A DNA stretch of 33,670 bases from Clostridiales bacterium (lineage in GTDB: Bacteria; Bacillota; Clostridia; Lachnospirales; Lachnospiraceae), in the NCBI GenBank assembly GCA_012520815.1, contig JAAYNM010000027.1, positions 1-33,670 on the forward strand, in the 5' to 3' direction. The position numbers and the translations under genes are program-made. Positions 32,550 through 33,670 of the stretch are shown piece after piece (positions within the stretch are counted from its first letter, which is position 1; each line of letters begins with the position of its first letter). A model generated the notes under the pieces. The model worked only from the letters and a program-made list of their open reading frames with translations. It was not told where the DNA came from and made no database searches.

Positions 32550-33428
32550 TTATTCTATGTTTTGTATCTGCTCTCTAACCTTTTCTATTTCGGTTTTAAG
32601 GTCAATACCTGTATTTGTTGTAGTTATATCATTAGTCTTTGATAAAACGGTGTTTGCTTCACGGTTCATCTCCTGTGCCAAGAAATCTAGTTTTCTACCA
32701 ATGTCGCCGCCGTCCATAATTTCTTGTTTCATCTTCTCAATATGACTGCGTAGTCTAACAATCTCTTCATCTACACATATCTTATCTGCATACAATACAA
32801 CCTCTGCAGCAACTCTACTATCATCAATCTGCGAAGATGATAATAAGTCTTTAACCTTCTCTTCAATCTTCTTCCTATATTCAGCTAAAAGTTCAGGGGA
32901 ACGCTCTTCTATATAGTCAACTGAAACCAGCATATTCTCAAGTTTTTCTATAATGTCATCCCTAAGATTTTCGCCTTCTGTCTTCCTAGATTCTACAAAC
33001 TTCTCACAAGCACCAACAAGTGTCTCCTCAACTAACTTCCAAAGTTTTTCCTCATCAATGTTTTGATCTTCCATCACAAAAACATCAGGACACTTTGAAA
33101 GACTGGTTACACTCACATCGTTCTCTATGCCAAATGATTCTTCCATAGTTCTAAAATACTTTAGATATTCACTTGCAATATCCGCATTATATTTCAAGGA
33201 AGTGGTATTTTCTGAGTAATCTTCGTAAGTTACAAAAATGTCAATTTTTCCTCTTGTTGCGTATTTCTTAAGTACAGTACGCATTGCAGCCTCAAAAAAA
33301 TTAAGTTTCTTTGGCATCTTAATATTTACATCAAGATATCTGTGATTAACTGACTTCATTTCAATAACTAGTTTTCTATTATCTCTTGTAGTCTCACATC
33401 GACCAAACCCAGTCATACTTTTAATCAT
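32550..33428 (-). CDS. YicC-family endoribonuclease
   Basis: A hexameric RNase of the YicC/YloC family (DUF1732), known from E. coli and B. subtilis homologs to cleave RNA. The start is ATG 33428 (292 residues) with AAGG 8 nt upstream; a frame to 33479 is longer but unsupported. The N-terminus IKSMTGFGR and the segment KSVNHRYLDVNIKMPK are diagnostic, and the C-terminal DUF1732 block GRKLDFLAQEMNREANT and NTGIDLKTEIEKVREQIQNIE is complete. First gene of the operon with gmk and rpoZ. The remA/DUF370 gene often found between yicC and gmk in Firmicutes is not here. Confidence 0.93.
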   Translation of the reverse strand: MIKSMTGFGRCETTRDNRKLVIEMKSVNHRYLDVNIKMPKKLNFFEAAMRTVLKKYATRGKIDIFVTYEDYSENTTSLKYNADIASEYLKYFRTMEESFGIENDVSVTSLSKCPDVFVMEDQNIDEEKLWKLVEETLVGACEKFVESRKTEGENLRDDIIEKLENMLVSVDYIEERSPELLAEYRKKIEEKVKDLLSSSQIDDSRVAAEVVLYADKICVDEEIVRLRSHIEKMKQEIMDGGDIGRKLDFLAQEMNREANTVLSKTNDITTTNTGIDLKTEIEKVREQIQNIE

Positions 33429-33503
33429 ATTACTACCTTCTTTTCCGTCTATATCTGTCGTGCTTTTTGCATTCATCACTTATAATAGACCATATTCTTT
33501 AAA

Positions 33504-33532
33504 ATTATAGACCAAACGAGTATAAATTGCAA
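33504..33532 (-). promoter_or_regulatory. promoter of yicC-gmk-rpoZ
   Basis: On the minus strand TTGCAA (33532-33527), a 17-nt spacer and a perfect TATAAT (33509-33504). The predicted leader is about 70 nt. Confidence 0.72.
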
Positions 33533-33554
33533 CTAAAAATATTATACTTGAGTT

Positions 33555-33580
33555 TCCGCAGTTTTATCCACAACTGCGGA
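33555..33580. repeat. 9-bp inverted repeat enclosing a DnaA-box sequence
   Basis: TCCGCAGTT (33555-33563) and AACTGCGGA (33572-33580) are perfect inverted copies. The 8-nt centre reads TTATCCAC, and with the next A gives a perfect DnaA box (33564-33572). On the plus strand TTTTATCAG follows, so it may also be a terminator for a plus-strand transcript. The rest of 33581-33670 shows no gene. Confidence 0.45.
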
Positions 33581-33670
33581 TTTTATCAGTTTTACAATAA
33601 ACAACTTTCAAAAAATGCCCAAAATATAAGGAATCCAGACTCTTTGTTTGGTATAATTAAAGTGACAAAA

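Overview
The window is A+T-rich and reads as chromosomal core DNA of a low-GC Firmicute, most likely an anaerobic Clostridia member of the Lachnospiraceae type. The evidence is a pyruvate:ferredoxin oxidoreductase, a sodium-pumping biotin decarboxylase operon, RNase Y, ScpAB, an LtaS-family enzyme and Gram-positive SOS boxes. The gene order rimO-pgsA-cinA-recA-recX-rny is also typical of Firmicutes. I do not name a species. Almost everything is on the minus strand; the only confident plus-strand gene is at 8704-9429. No rRNA, tRNA, CRISPR array, insertion sequence or phage gene was seen.

Layout, left to right (transcription mostly right to left). 1-625: gene-poor edge with a 5'-truncated ABC ATPase relic and a possible 23-residue membrane peptide. 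691-5902: five-gene operon mmdA-oadG-bccP-oadB-oadA. It combines an acyl-CoA carboxyltransferase, a pyruvate/oxaloacetate carboxyltransferase, a free biotin carrier and two Na+-pump membrane subunits, with its own promoter, a leader of about 185 nt and a terminator. 6302-7627: scpA-scpB. 7698-9429: a divergent pair, a membrane-anchored metallophosphoesterase and an orphan membrane-anchored protein. 9573-12544: a histidine phosphatase and an LtaS-like phosphoglycerol transferase.

12717-16244: nifJ with promoter, leader palindrome and terminator. 16335-18971: a single reading frame joining phosphopentomutase to pyrimidine-nucleoside phosphorylase, the most distinctive gene here. 19221-21757: xerD, an unknown two-helix membrane protein and DAHP synthase. 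21870-22013: a 47-codon ORF that looks like the last helix of SpoIIM, in the place where sporulating Firmicutes often carry spoIIM (between nudF and xerD). 22140-25091: Nudix hydrolase, proC and an aspartate aminotransferase.

25268-28677: rny, recX and recA; recA has a consensus promoter flanked by two LexA-type boxes. 28829-28936: a 35-codon ORF with a strong ribosome binding site between cinA and recA. 28969-31554: cinA, pgsA and rimO. 31669-33428: rpoZ, gmk and yicC from one promoter at 33504-33532.

Functionally the window links pyruvate and carboxyl-group metabolism to Na+ export (mmdA/oad operon, nifJ), nucleoside salvage (deoB-pdp), chromosome segregation and DNA repair (scpAB, xerD, recA, recX), envelope polymers (ltaS, pgsA) and RNA or nucleotide housekeeping (rny, yicC, gmk, rpoZ, rimO). 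The strongest candidates for new biology are the DeoB-Pdp fusion, the mixed transcarboxylase/decarboxylase operon with its enlarged OadG, and the two small ORFs beside xerD and recA.
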